Source: CAVSUZ01 sp963791885
GTDB lineage: Bacteria > Pseudomonadota > Alphaproteobacteria > Acetobacterales > Acetobacteraceae
DNA: 64,000 bases
Assembly (NCBI GenBank): GCA_963791885.1
Contig: CAWBUL010000004.1
Location: 1,488,001 to 1,552,000, forward strand
Direction of reading: 5' to 3'
Shown one piece after another: positions 36,053 to 45,138 of the stretch (positions within the stretch are counted from its first letter, which is position 1; every line of letters begins with the position of its first letter). A program made the translations under genes and the position numbers. A model generated the notes under the pieces. It searched no databases. It was not told the origin of the DNA and saw only the letters and a list, made by a program, of their open reading frames with translations.

Positions 36053-36933
36053 CCGAGGCGGTCCTCCGCGCACCGGCGACACCGGGCCGCCCACCACGGC
36101 TAAGATCGATGCCTCGCAGCGGACCGCTGATCAGCTACGCCGCGATCGTCATGAGCATCGTCGTGCTGCTATTCCCGATCGTGTGGATGGTTCTGACCGC
36201 ATTCAAGACGTCAGAGCAGGCGTTTCGGGTGCCGCCGGTTTGGTGGCCGCAGCATCCGACGGTGAAGCCGTTCGCCTACGCGATCTCCCCGGTTATGCTG
36301 CGCTTCTTCGCCAACAGCGTCATCATTGCGGGGCTCAGCGCCATCGCCGGCACGCTGATCGGCGCCGCGACCGCCTATGCCATATCGCGCGGGCGACATT
36401 GGTCCCTGGACGCCCTGCTGGTGTTCCTGCTGGGGTCTTTGGCCTTTCCGCTGCCGCTCCTCATGATCTCGATGTACGCCACCCTGGCGTGGCTCGGTCT
36501 GCTCAACTGGTACGGCGCGGTGGTGATCGGGGATACCGTGCTGACGCTGCCGATCGTGATCTGGCTGCTGAAAGGGTTCATCGACGGTCTGCCGATCGAG
36601 GTCGAAGAGTTGGCCTATTTGGAAGGCGCAGGCCCGATCCGGATCATATGGAGTATCGTGCTGCCGATGTTACGCCCGGGCTTCACGGCGGCAGGGATCT
36701 ATGTGTTCGTCACGTCATGGAATGAGTTCATCCTCGGCCTGACATTTACCACATCCACAGACATGCGGCCATTGCCCGCGGGAATCAGCCTCGCGTTTCT
36801 GCAGGAATTCCAGTATCAGTGGCCGGAGATGATGGCAGTCGCGACGATCGCGACTCTGCCCATACTGCTGCTCTTCATCGCGTTCCAGCGCAATTTCGTC
36901 GAAGGGGTCACGGCGGGCGCGGTGAAACACTAA
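36049..36933 (+). CDS. Sugar ABC transporter permease (MalG type)
   Basis: Second permease of the importer, 294 residues from the ATG at 36049, which overlaps the first permease stop (ATGA). It has six hydrophobic segments and the EAA-type loop contacting the ATPase (IEVEELAYLEGAGPIRIIWSI), with a C-terminus WNEFILGLTFTTSTDMRPLP typical of MalG-like subunits. No ATPase gene is present in this window, so the importer probably uses a shared MsmK/UgpC-type ATPase. Confidence 0.92.
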   Translation: MTEAVLRAPATPGRPPRLRSMPRSGPLISYAAIVMSIVVLLFPIVWMVLTAFKTSEQAFRVPPVWWPQHPTVKPFAYAISPVMLRFFANSVIIAGLSAIAGTLIGAATAYAISRGRHWSLDALLVFLLGSLAFPLPLLMISMYATLAWLGLLNWYGAVVIGDTVLTLPIVIWLLKGFIDGLPIEVEELAYLEGAGPIRIIWSIVLPMLRPGFTAAGIYVFVTSWNEFILGLTFTTSTDMRPLPAGISLAFLQEFQYQWPEMMAVATIATLPILLLFIAFQRNFVEGVTAGAVKH

Positions 36934-36951
36934 CAAAGACGGGGGGAATCG

Positions 36952-38230
36952 ATGCGATCGGGTTGGATGACAGCCGCCGTGCTGACAGGTTTGGCCATTC
37001 TGGCCTCGGCAGCTCCGGCGACGGCGGAGACGCTGGGGGTCATGGGCTGGGTCGGGCTGTTCGATTTTCAGAAGCCAGGCTGGGACCGAATCGTCAAGGA
37101 CTTTGAAGCGCAAAATCCGGGTGTAACGATCGAGTATATCGGAACGCCGTTTGAAGATACGCTCAACCAGGCGACGGTGGCGATCCTCGGGCAAAACGCC
37201 CCGGACGTCATCCAGATATCCTCGGGCTGGGTCACGCAGCTTCAGGGCTTCAACGCGCTGGAGCCGCTGAACCACTACATGACGCAACAGGAGTTCGCGG
37301 CCTATCCGAAAACGGATATCGATGCGGCTACGTATGACGGCCAAGTCTATGCCCTGCCGTGGATCCCTGGCCCCATCATGATGGGGTACAATCGGGATCT
37401 GATGAAAGCGGCGGGGTTGAATCCGGACCAGCCTCCCAAAAACTGGGCCGAATTCACCGCTGCCGTCGATAAAATCTGTGCACTGCCGGACCGCAACGGC
37501 GGAAAGGTGTATGGCGTGGCATTGCGGACATCGCGTGGCCCCAACTCGGCCCAGTGGAGCATTCCAATGATCTGGGCAAATGACGGCAAGATCGTCGATG
37601 CGAAGGGGCATGTCAGTTTCAACACCGATGCCGGCCGAGCCGCATACAAGTGGTACCATGATGTCATCGCGCGCAAATGCAGCCCGGAGTTCTTCGACAT
37701 TCAAGGATCACGCAACGTGTTCGCGCAGGGCCGGGCCGGCTTTACCTTCGAAGGTCCGTGGTTGGCGGGTCTGATACAGAAGCTCTCCGACAAGAAACTC
37801 TCGGTCGCGTCGGATGGCGATGTCTGGATCGCCCCTGTGCCGGCAGACAGTCACGGACAAGTCCGTCAGCTCGACAATTCCAACATGCTGGTGATCACCC
37901 GGCAGGCGAAGAACAAGGCCCTGGCTGCCAAGTTCATCACGTTTGTCCTGACGAGCAAGCCGGACGTCGAGTATTACTATGAGACATCAGCTCAGATCAC
38001 CACCGGCAACCTCGACGTGGTCAGGCAGACCAAGATGAAGGATGACACGTTCCTGATGGCGTTCGTGAACACGCTGCCCGAGTTCGAATCCGATTCCGAT
38101 CCGCGATCCACAGTGGAATGCCATGATGGATACACTGTCGCTCGCGCTGCAGAATGTCATCAAGGGCAGCGACCCGGGCGCCGAGCTTACGAAAGCAGAC
38201 GACGCTATCGCGAAGCTTCAACAGCAGTGA
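36952..38230 (+). CDS. Sugar ABC transporter substrate-binding protein, with a single-base insertion
   Basis: Periplasmic binding protein of the extracellular solute-binding family 1. It has a Sec signal peptide (MRSGWMTAAVLTGLAILASA, cleavage near ATA|ET) and family segments APDVIQISSGWVTQ, YALPWIPGPIMMGYN, GRAGFTFEGPWLAGL. The C-terminal end is in another frame: with one extra T removed at 38083-38084 (GAGTTCG to GAGTCG) it reads PESNPIPIRDPQWNAMMDTL through to KLQQQ and the stop at 38228-38230. As given, the frame runs on into the dehydrogenase, a false fusion. Corrected length is about 425 residues. Confidence 0.9.
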
Positions 38231-39135
38231 GCGATCTTCGGATCGCATTTCTTGGGCTGGGCACGATGGGATTCCCGATAGCGCGCCGGCTGGCGCAAGC
38301 GGGCTTCGCGCTTTCGGCTTATGATCCTGCCGGGGACAAGGGAGCGTCCCTGTCCGCGGCGGAGCCGAATGTGGACGTCGCCGTCGACCCGTCCAGCCTC
38401 GCGGCGCAAGCCGATGTCATCAACACCTGCCTGCCGGATGAGCAAGCCATCGAATCAACATTTCTGGCCGGAGACACTGCGCTCCAAAGACAGGCCCGCC
38501 CCGGGACGATGACAATCGATCATTCGACCTGTTCTCCCGATCTCGCGCGCAGCATCAGCGATGCACTTCACAGGCGCGGCATCATGCACATCGAAGCGCC
38601 TCTGTTCGGCGGGGTGCAGCACGCGAATGAAGGCCAGCTCTTTCTGGCACTTTCCGGCCGGGATGAAGCGCGCGCTTTGACAATGCCAAACGCGCCACTT
38701 GCAAAAATAGCCGCGGCGATTGCGCGTGGATGGCAGTGGGTGGGTGGCCCCGGTACGGCGATGACGTTCAAGGTATTACAGAACGGTCTTGGACTGGTGC
38801 AACTCGCTGCAATGGGCGAATTGGCGGCAGCGTGCCGCCGCTTGAAAGTGGATCCGCAGCTCTTCCATGCACTGGTAAACGAGGCTGGAGGCATGGCGGC
38901 TACGCCGCTCTTTCGGGAGCGGTTTCCCCGAATGTTTGCAAACGCATCTGTTGATGCCCGGCTCGCGATTGGGGCGAAGGATTCCGACCTCTTCCGCCGT
39001 CTGATCGATCCCGCCGCCCTTTCATTGGTCGATACCACAGCCCGGGTATTTTCAGCGGCGAAGGCTGCGGGTCTGGCAGATGAGGACATCACGTCCGTCT
39101 GGCGGGTTTTCGAACGCGCCGATCCCTCTCCATAA
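38227..39135 (+). CDS. 3-hydroxyisobutyrate dehydrogenase-family (beta-hydroxyacid) dehydrogenase
   Basis: NAD(P)-dependent beta-hydroxyacid dehydrogenase, 302 residues. The GTG at 38227 overlaps the binding-protein stop as GTGA. Features are the dinucleotide motif FLGLGTMGFPIARRL, the substrate-binding TIDHSTCSPDLAR and EAPLFGGVQHANEG (normally DAPVSGG), and the catalytic lysine in MTFKVLQNGLGL. Ending the sugar-uptake cluster, it probably oxidises an acid intermediate of the same pathway; the substrate is not determined. Confidence 0.85.
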   Translation: MSDLRIAFLGLGTMGFPIARRLAQAGFALSAYDPAGDKGASLSAAEPNVDVAVDPSSLAAQADVINTCLPDEQAIESTFLAGDTALQRQARPGTMTIDHSTCSPDLARSISDALHRRGIMHIEAPLFGGVQHANEGQLFLALSGRDEARALTMPNAPLAKIAAAIARGWQWVGGPGTAMTFKVLQNGLGLVQLAAMGELAAACRRLKVDPQLFHALVNEAGGMAATPLFRERFPRMFANASVDARLAIGAKDSDLFRRLIDPAALSLVDTTARVFSAAKAAGLADEDITSVWRVFERADPSP

Positions 39136-39175
39136 TCGGCGTGCCTCGGTCGACCACCGCACCATATGACCCGCA

Positions 39176-39955
39176 ATGTCCGCCGCGGAACGACCTGTGT
39201 CGGGGACAGAAGTCGTCATGACGATCGACGGTGTCATCCGGCGCGTGCTGTTCGTTGTCTGCCTCATGCTCGCGCCCGCCATTCTGCTCGCGATCGAGCT
39301 GTTCCATCCGGCCAATTTCACTGCGCATCCGGGCATGTACCAGTTCCTGTCGCATGCCGAGCATGGCGAGCCGCAGTTCAAGGCGCTGGCGTATTTCGGT
39401 CCGAACTGGTGGTTCACCCTGCACATGATCCAGACGCCCCTGGTCGGGCTCGTTGCGATCGGGCTGTGGCTGCTGGCCGACAAAGCCAGCGAGACGGATG
39501 ACTGGATCGCATCCGCCTGCTGCTGGCTCGCGCGCGTCGCGACCTTTGTTTTCCTGATCTACTACACCGTGCTCGATGCGATCGGCGGAATCGGTCTCGG
39601 GCGCACGATCCTGCTCGTGCAGCAAATGCAAGCCCAGGGAACTCTGACGCCGCAGCAGGTCGATGGCGTCGTGCTGCTGCTCAACCGGCTCTGGGTCGAC
39701 CCCTGGGCGGGCGGTGTGGGTTCGTTCGTCAGCCTGACCGGGTCCTGGGCAGTGTTCGCGGCGTCGGTATTTCTCGCCGCCGCACTGGGGTGGACGCGCG
39801 TGGCAGGCTGGCTGACCATCCTGACGTTGCTGGGCTTCGGCTGGGAGCTGCAGACAAGCCATGCGAGTCCGCACGGGCCGGCGGCGTTCACGCTGCTGAT
39901 TATTGCGTCAACTGCGCTGTGGTGGCGGGAGCGGAGGCTTCAAACCACGCAGTGA
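39176..39955 (+). CDS. Multi-pass membrane protein of unknown function
   Basis: 259 residues (or 245 from an ATG at 39218, MTIDGVIRR) with about six hydrophobic segments, for example VLFVVCLMLAPAILLAIELF, MIQTPLVGLVAIGLWLLA and VATFVFLIYYTVLDAIGGIG. Segment 1 and 2 are separated by an external-looking loop with an HAEHGEPQFKALAYFGPNWW region. I do not recognise the family. It converges on glpD with a 56-base overlap of the 3' ends, and has no clear operon partner. Confidence 0.72.
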   Translation: MSAAERPVSGTEVVMTIDGVIRRVLFVVCLMLAPAILLAIELFHPANFTAHPGMYQFLSHAEHGEPQFKALAYFGPNWWFTLHMIQTPLVGLVAIGLWLLADKASETDDWIASACCWLARVATFVFLIYYTVLDAIGGIGLGRTILLVQQMQAQGTLTPQQVDGVVLLLNRLWVDPWAGGVGSFVSLTGSWAVFAASVFLAAALGWTRVAGWLTILTLLGFGWELQTSHASPHGPAAFTLLIIASTALWWRERRLQTTQ

Positions 39956-41408
39956 ACCGCGCTCGCTCCGCTTCCGTCATATGCAGGCCGCGTTTGGTAC
40001 GGCGCCAGAGGATATCGTCGGCCTCGGTGGCCCACTCGGTGGTGGCAAGAAACTCAGTCTCGCGTTCGGTGAGGCCCGCGCCGAAGTCCCGGCCGAGATC
40101 GGCCCAACTGTTTGCGCCCCCGAGCATTTCGCGCGCGAGGGTGCCATAGGTGCGGACCAGCCGCGCCGTGACGGCAGCGGGCAGAAAGGGGTAGGCGGAT
40201 TGCAGCTCTGCCCGTAGCGCGGGCTGGCCGTCCCATGGGAAGTCGCCGCCAGGGAGCGGGACGCCGGCTGTCCAGGCCTTGCCCATCTGGGGAAAGAAGG
40301 GCTGGAGCTTCGCCAGCGCATGCTCCGACAAGCGCCGGTATGTCGTGATCTTGCCGCCGAACGCGGAGAGCAGGGGCGGATCGTCGTCGAGTTCCAGGAC
40401 GTAGTCGCGCGTGGCTTCCTGCGCCTTGCTGATGCCGTCGTCGCGCAGCGGACGGACGCCGGCGTAACGCCAGACGACGCCGGCCTGATCGATGGGCCGG
40501 GCGAAATAGGCGCCGACCGCTTTGAGGAGATAGATTTCCTCCTCGGGGGAGATCGCGACCTCGGCTGGATCACCTGTGTAGTCCAGATCAGTCGTGCCAA
40601 TCAGGGTGAAATCATCCTCGTATGGGATGGCAAAAACGATCCGCTTGTCGGTATTCTGGAAGATGTAGCAGCGGTCGTGGTCGAACAGGCGGCGGACCAC
40701 GATATGGCTGCCTTTCACCATGCGGATGCGCGCGGGCGTATTGAGATCCAGGACCTCCCTGAGCACGAGGGAAACCCATGGGCCGGCGGCATTCACAAGG
40801 GCGCGTGCGGCAGCGTATTCCGTACCGGCGGGGCCATGCATGGTGAGGTGCCACTGATCGCCGACGCGTACCGCCTCGGTACAGCGTGTACGGGTTCGGA
40901 TGGAGGCGCCACGCGAAGCTGCGTCGCGCGCGTTGAGCGACACAAGGCGCGCATCGTCCACCCAGCAATCGGAGTATTCGAAAGCGCGCGTGTAACGAGG
41001 ATCGAGCGGCGCGCCGGCCGGGTCTTTCCGCAGATCCAGCACGTGCGTTGGCGGCAGGATGCGGCGTCCCCCCAGGTGATCGTAGAGGAACAAGCCGGCG
41101 CGCAGCATCCACCAGGGCCGCTGGCCCGCGTGGTGGGGCAGCACAAACCGCAATGGCCGGGCGATATGCGGGGCGGCGCGCAGCAGCACCTCGCGCTCAG
41201 CAAGGGATTCGTGCACCAAGCGAAATTCACGGTACTCCAGATAGCGCAGGCCGCCATGGATGAGCTTGGTGGATGCCGAAGACGTGCCGCTGGCGAGATC
41301 GTTCTGTTCCATCAGCAGGACGCGCAGGCCGCGGCCGGCGGCATCGCGCGCAATGCCGCAGCCGTTCACACCACCGCCGATGACGGCGAGATCGAGCGTT
41401 TCCAGCAT
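39900..41408 (-). CDS. glpD: Aerobic glycerol-3-phosphate dehydrogenase GlpD
   Basis: FAD-dependent, membrane-associated enzyme that oxidises glycerol 3-phosphate to dihydroxyacetone phosphate and passes electrons to quinone. 502 residues with the FAD motif LAVIGGGVNGCGIARDAAGRG, the family stretch SSASTKLIHGGLRYLEY, and FAIPYEDDFTLIGTTDLDY. It is the last gene of a minus-strand chain: its ATG overlaps the fetB stop by 1 base (TGATG). No glycerol facilitator or kinase is nearby. Confidence 0.94.
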   Translation of the reverse strand: MLETLDLAVIGGGVNGCGIARDAAGRGLRVLLMEQNDLASGTSSASTKLIHGGLRYLEYREFRLVHESLAEREVLLRAAPHIARPLRFVLPHHAGQRPWWMLRAGLFLYDHLGGRRILPPTHVLDLRKDPAGAPLDPRYTRAFEYSDCWVDDARLVSLNARDAASRGASIRTRTRCTEAVRVGDQWHLTMHGPAGTEYAAARALVNAAGPWVSLVLREVLDLNTPARIRMVKGSHIVVRRLFDHDRCYIFQNTDKRIVFAIPYEDDFTLIGTTDLDYTGDPAEVAISPEEEIYLLKAVGAYFARPIDQAGVVWRYAGVRPLRDDGISKAQEATRDYVLELDDDPPLLSAFGGKITTYRRLSEHALAKLQPFFPQMGKAWTAGVPLPGGDFPWDGQPALRAELQSAYPFLPAAVTARLVRTYGTLAREMLGGANSWADLGRDFGAGLTERETEFLATTEWATEADDILWRRTKRGLHMTEAERARFTAWFEASAPATTAQLTQ

Positions 41409-42205
41409 CAGCGCGTGGTCAGGCGATCGAGACGCAAACGTTGACGATCATCGGTGAGTCGCATGGAAGCCAGATAGACCACGGCACCGGCGCCAAGGCC
41501 ACTCCCTCCTGACAATAGGAAAATCAGGAGTATTTGATACTTTGCGGCTTCCAGCGGGTCCATGCCCGCGAGGATCTGGCCGGTCATGATTCCAGGCAAC
41601 GTGACGACACCGGCGGCGGCCATCTGATTGAGGATAGGAAGCAGCGCGCGGCGCACGGACGCGCGCACGAGGCGACTCATCGCCTTCGTGTAGGTGGCGC
41701 CGAGCGCGAGCTGTGCCTCGATTGCGGCACGTTCGCGCACTACGCCGCCGAGCAAGGAGTCTAGGCCCAGGCTGGTGCTGTTGAGGACGTTGCCGAGAAT
41801 GATTCCAGCGAGTGGGATGGCGTAGCGCGCATCGAACCACGGTGTCGGCCGGATGGCTGTGGTCAGGGCGAGGATCGCAGTGAGGAAGGTGGCGAGTGCG
41901 ACGGAGAGGCCGCCCACAACGATGTTGCCGAAGCGGGCAAGGCGCTGTTCCGGGCGCGCTGCGACCTCGCGCGAGGCGATGGCGACCATGACAAGGATCA
42001 CGAGCAGCGTGATGGCGGGATGGGCAAAGGCAAAGACGGCGCGGAGGATCAGGCCGACAGCCACGAGCTGCAGCACCATGCGGATGGCGGCGATGGCGAG
42101 CTGACGCTCCAACCCCAGGCGGAGCCAGACGGAGAGTCCGCCGTCGATCAGCAGCAGGGAAGCGGCGATGGCCAGATCGGTCCAGCGGAGCAGGATCGGG
42201 GTCAT
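41408..42205 (-). CDS. fetB: FetB-type ABC transporter permease (UPF0014)
   Basis: Inner-membrane protein of 265 residues with seven or so hydrophobic segments and the UPF0014 motifs AAIRMVLQLVAVGLILR, LGLDSLLGGVVRERAAIEAQ and LGATYTKAMSRLVRASVRRA, GVVTLPGIMTGQILAG. In E. coli FetAB is an iron exporter helping with peroxide stress. It overlaps the fetA stop by 4 bases, and glpD by 1 base. Confidence 0.88.
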   Translation of the reverse strand: MTPILLRWTDLAIAASLLLIDGGLSVWLRLGLERQLAIAAIRMVLQLVAVGLILRAVFAFAHPAITLLVILVMVAIASREVAARPEQRLARFGNIVVGGLSVALATFLTAILALTTAIRPTPWFDARYAIPLAGIILGNVLNSTSLGLDSLLGGVVRERAAIEAQLALGATYTKAMSRLVRASVRRALLPILNQMAAAGVVTLPGIMTGQILAGMDPLEAAKYQILLIFLLSGGSGLGAGAVVYLASMRLTDDRQRLRLDRLTTR

Positions 42206-42798
42206 GCGAGTTTGCGCTGCTGCATGCGCAGACGGCGGTGGCCAAGGCGCTCGGCCTGCGCTGGGTTGTGCGTCACCATCAGGATGGCGGTGCCAAGCTT
42301 CAGCCGATCGCGGAGGACCTGTTCGACACGTGCCGTGGAGTCCTCGTCCAGTGCGCCGGTGGGTTCATCGAGGAGCAGAACGTCAGAGCCGACGACCAAG
42401 GTGCGGATCAGCGCCATGCGCTGGCGTTCGCCGGTGGAGAGCTGAGCGACAGGCGCGTCGAACAGCTCGGGGCGGAGGGCGAGGTCGGGCATCAGCGAGC
42501 GGGCAGGGCTGGTGTGGGTGGGGGCGAAATGCTCGGCGACGCGATCTCCCCACCAGCCGGGTTCGGCGGCGCTATAGGTGACGTGGCGGCGCCATTCGGG
42601 TGGCGTGAAGCGAGTGCGGGGCTGGTCGTTGAGGAGGACCTCGCCTTCGTTCGGGTCCAGATCGGCGATCATGCGCAAGAACAGGCTTTTGCCGGCGCCG
42701 GAGGGGCCGGTAATGGCGATGCATTCGCCCGGTTCGGCGGTAAGGTCGAAGGGACCGGCGAGGGCGCTGCGCAGGGCGCGCAGCGTGAGCCGACTCAC
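42202..42798 (-). CDS. fetA: FetA-type ABC transporter ATP-binding protein
   Basis: Compact ATPase (198 residues) with Walker A GPSGAGKSLFL, signature LSTGERQRMALIRTL and Walker B VLLLDEPTGALDE. It pairs with FetB through a 4-base ATGA overlap and is itself overlapped by the upstream unknown 527-residue gene (ATGA at 42795). The partner permease decides the assignment to the FetAB iron-exporter group. Confidence 0.88.
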   Translation of the reverse strand: MSRLTLRALRSALAGPFDLTAEPGECIAITGPSGAGKSLFLRMIADLDPNEGEVLLNDQPRTRFTPPEWRRHVTYSAAEPGWWGDRVAEHFAPTHTSPARSLMPDLALRPELFDAPVAQLSTGERQRMALIRTLVVGSDVLLLDEPTGALDEDSTARVEQVLRDRLKLGTAILMVTHNPAQAERLGHRRLRMQQRKLA

Positions 42799-44378
42799 GT
42801 TAGCGAGGAGATCTCCATCGCCGTGCCGAACCGGCGACTGGCTTCGAGGAAGTCGCCGTATTTGCGATGGACCGCGGTGTGCTGGGCGGCGGCAAGCAGG
42901 AGCTTGTCGCGATCAGGGCTTTGGTTCTTGGCATAATCCTCCAGCATGCACTGGGCGATTTCCTGGTTGTGCGGATCGTTGCCGACGCGGGAGGCGAGCA
43001 GGGCAAGGGTTTGCACGAGCGGCGTGCGGTCGGTCACGTTGTTCAGATACGCCTGAACCCAATTCATGGCCTCGGGTCCGTTGAGGGCGAGGATGGCAGA
43101 CTGGATGCGGTCCATGAGCTGAGCCGCGGTGAGGCGATCGGCGCCGGCGGGCGCGCGGATGGCGAGGGGGTTGAGGTCGCCGGTGTGTTTCTGATGCCAG
43201 GCGGCGCGATTGAGATACGCGGCGGCGACATAGAGAAGTTTCAGCCGCAACGGGTGGTCGAAATTGTCCCAGAACCAGCCGAGCGTGCTGCAATATTCGT
43301 AGCAGTGCTGGGGCAGAGAGAAGTTGGTGTCTCTGGCGGTCTCGATCACCACCTGCGCCGCGCCGATCTGGATCGTGTCGAGGATGCGGCGCGGTCCCTT
43401 GCCTCCGATCAGCAGCTCGGACAGGACTTGGAGGAAGCTCGGTTCGGGTTCGCGGATGATGGACTGAATCAGGCGAGCGGATTCCTCCTGATTGAGCGGC
43501 TCTGTCTGGGAGAGCATGGCGGTTTCGCGCGCGCTGGCGCCGGCATAGGGGACGGCGTGGAGTGCCTCGCCGTCGATGAACATCTTGATGGCGTTGCAGG
43601 CCATCTCGTACGTGGAGTACCAGCGCGGCCCGACCGCGATATCCAGCGCGCCGGCATAGAGCACGTGATGCGCGTTCTCCCAGCCGATGAAATTGCCGAT
43701 TTCGACAGTGGAGCGGGCGCGGAAGGACTTGTGCCCGGTCGTGTAGGAGCGGTTGTACAGGGCGCGGTCCTGCACATCGATCAGGCCGGCGAAAACGAGC
43801 TCCGCCAGCACGTCCTTGTGATGCGGGGTATCCTCCATCAGGCCGAGGAACAGGCGGTAGGCATCGAGCACCTGGCCACGATGAACGGCGGTCAGCCAGT
43901 TGCCGAGGCGCTCGCGAATTGGACCGTCCTGGCGCAGCGGTTCCTGATCGGGCCAGACGATAACGGGGGCGGGCGGGTTTTCCACGGCGCCCCCGCGGAA
44001 GCCGCGCATGTAGTGGCCGGGCGCGTGGCCGATCTTCTGGTTCCAGATGTCGAGGCCGGTCGGGATGTACCAGATGGTTTGTGCCATCGGCAGCATCGAG
44101 AGCGGGCCGGGAAGCAGGCGCGCGAGGTTGATGGTGGCGCGGGCAGAGAGCAGGCAGTGGTCGTTGTTGACGAAGTTGGGGTAACCGTCGTCGATACGCT
44201 CGTGATACGGGACGTGCGTGTAGGGGGCGTGGACGCGCACCGCCTCGGCGATGAGTTCGGGCAAAGGGCGCCCCGCGCGAAGGAGAGCGTAGTAGGTTTC
44301 CGATGCGCCCACCTGGTCGCGCGCGAGAATGCGGTCTTCGAGTTCGGCGTAGAGCGGCGTTGGGTTGTCGAGCGGCAT
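42795..44378 (-). CDS. Conserved-looking 527-residue protein of unknown function, first gene of fetAB operon
   Basis: I do not recognise this family. The protein is soluble, helical, without signal peptide or membrane segments, and unusually rich in His, Tyr and Trp clusters: VHAPYTHVPYHERIDDGYP, NFVNNDHCLLSAR, MAQTIWYIPTGLDIWNQKIG, FIGWENAHHVLYAGA. Such conserved His/Glu/Asp-rich helices can form a metal or haem site (a distant resemblance to questin-oxidase-type DUF4243 proteins crossed my mind but is not supported). The stop overlaps fetA by 4 bases, so it is translationally coupled to an iron-export-type ABC transporter. Antisense frames of similar length exist and are rejected. Confidence 0.85.
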   Translation of the reverse strand: MPLDNPTPLYAELEDRILARDQVGASETYYALLRAGRPLPELIAEAVRVHAPYTHVPYHERIDDGYPNFVNNDHCLLSARATINLARLLPGPLSMLPMAQTIWYIPTGLDIWNQKIGHAPGHYMRGFRGGAVENPPAPVIVWPDQEPLRQDGPIRERLGNWLTAVHRGQVLDAYRLFLGLMEDTPHHKDVLAELVFAGLIDVQDRALYNRSYTTGHKSFRARSTVEIGNFIGWENAHHVLYAGALDIAVGPRWYSTYEMACNAIKMFIDGEALHAVPYAGASARETAMLSQTEPLNQEESARLIQSIIREPEPSFLQVLSELLIGGKGPRRILDTIQIGAAQVVIETARDTNFSLPQHCYEYCSTLGWFWDNFDHPLRLKLLYVAAAYLNRAAWHQKHTGDLNPLAIRAPAGADRLTAAQLMDRIQSAILALNGPEAMNWVQAYLNNVTDRTPLVQTLALLASRVGNDPHNQEIAQCMLEDYAKNQSPDRDKLLLAAAQHTAVHRKYGDFLEASRRFGTAMEISSLT

Positions 44379-44483
44379 CGGCGGTCCTCCAGGCCCGGAT
44401 GGTAGGCCGGGGCGGGTGAGGGGGCAATGATTTGGTCAGGCCGGAGGGGCCTCTGATGGTCGGTTTCGTCGTATAGTTCGGGG

Positions 44484-45134
44484 ATGCTTCCTCCCTTTCC
44501 GCGCCTGGACATCCTTCCGAAACCTCAGCGTCGGCTTTGGGACGAACTTGGCGCTGTCCCGGCTGATTTCGTTCTGTATGGCGGGACCGCAGTAGCGCTG
44601 CATTTGGGACACCGGCAGTCGCAGGATTTCGACTTTTTCGGAGAACACTCGTTCCAGCCAGCAATGTTGTTGAGAAACTTGCCGTTCATGGCTGACGCAG
44701 CGGTCACTCAGAGCCAAGCGGATACGCTCAGCGTCGTCATTGACCGGGATGGTCCCGCAAGGATGTCCTTTTTTGGCGTGCCAGGATTTCGTCGCCTCGC
44801 CCCCGTGCATATCGTCGCGGGGAATGGTTTGAGGATTGCATCGCTGCTAGATTTGGCAGGAACCAAGGCTGCGGTTGTCCAGCAGCGCGCGGAGGCAAAA
44901 GATTACGTGGACATCGATGCGATCCTGCGTGAGGGTGGGATCGATTTGCCGATGGCTCTCGCTGCTGCGTGCGCCATCTACGGCGCGCAGTTCAACCCAC
45001 AGATCACCCTGAAGGCATTGTCCTATTTTGGTGATGGGGATCTGCCGCAACTACCTCGCGCTATTCAGGACCGGCTTGTCAACGCGTCCCGGAGCGTGGA
45101 TCTGGATCGGTTGCCTTCAGTATCGGGGTCCTGA
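44484..45134 (+). CDS. Nucleotidyltransferase, AbiEii/AbiGii toxin family-like
   Basis: 216-residue protein with the minimal nucleotidyltransferase signature: VLYGGTAVALHLGHRQSQDFDFF contains the GG(T) and DxDF motifs (shown here in two parts, GGTAVALHLG and SQDFDFF), and a later KDYVDIDAIL typical of this group. AbiEii proteins act as toxins that modify tRNA or other targets, controlled by an antitoxin. Here the small gene 4 bases downstream is the likely partner. No abiEi-type winged-helix antitoxin is seen, so it may be another subtype or a housekeeping NTase of unknown target. Confidence 0.78.
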   Translation: MLPPFPRLDILPKPQRRLWDELGAVPADFVLYGGTAVALHLGHRQSQDFDFFGEHSFQPAMLLRNLPFMADAAVTQSQADTLSVVIDRDGPARMSFFGVPGFRRLAPVHIVAGNGLRIASLLDLAGTKAAVVQQRAEAKDYVDIDAILREGGIDLPMALAAACAIYGAQFNPQITLKALSYFGDGDLPQLPRAIQDRLVNASRSVDLDRLPSVSGS

Positions 45135-45138
45135 TGAG

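Noticed and set aside
38081..38096. AGTTCGAATCCGATTCC resembling a tRNA T-arm
   Set aside because: No acceptor or anticodon arms around it; it lies in the binding-protein coding sequence at the frame break.
36952..39135. 727-residue binding protein-dehydrogenase fusion
   Set aside because: Caused by one extra T at 38083-38084; both proteins have natural ends that overlap as GTGA.
42867..44405. 512-codon open frame on the plus strand opposite the 527-residue gene
   Set aside because: Antisense shadow in GC-rich sequence; low-complexity Gly/Val/Glu composition and no family motifs, while the minus-strand gene has operon overlaps.
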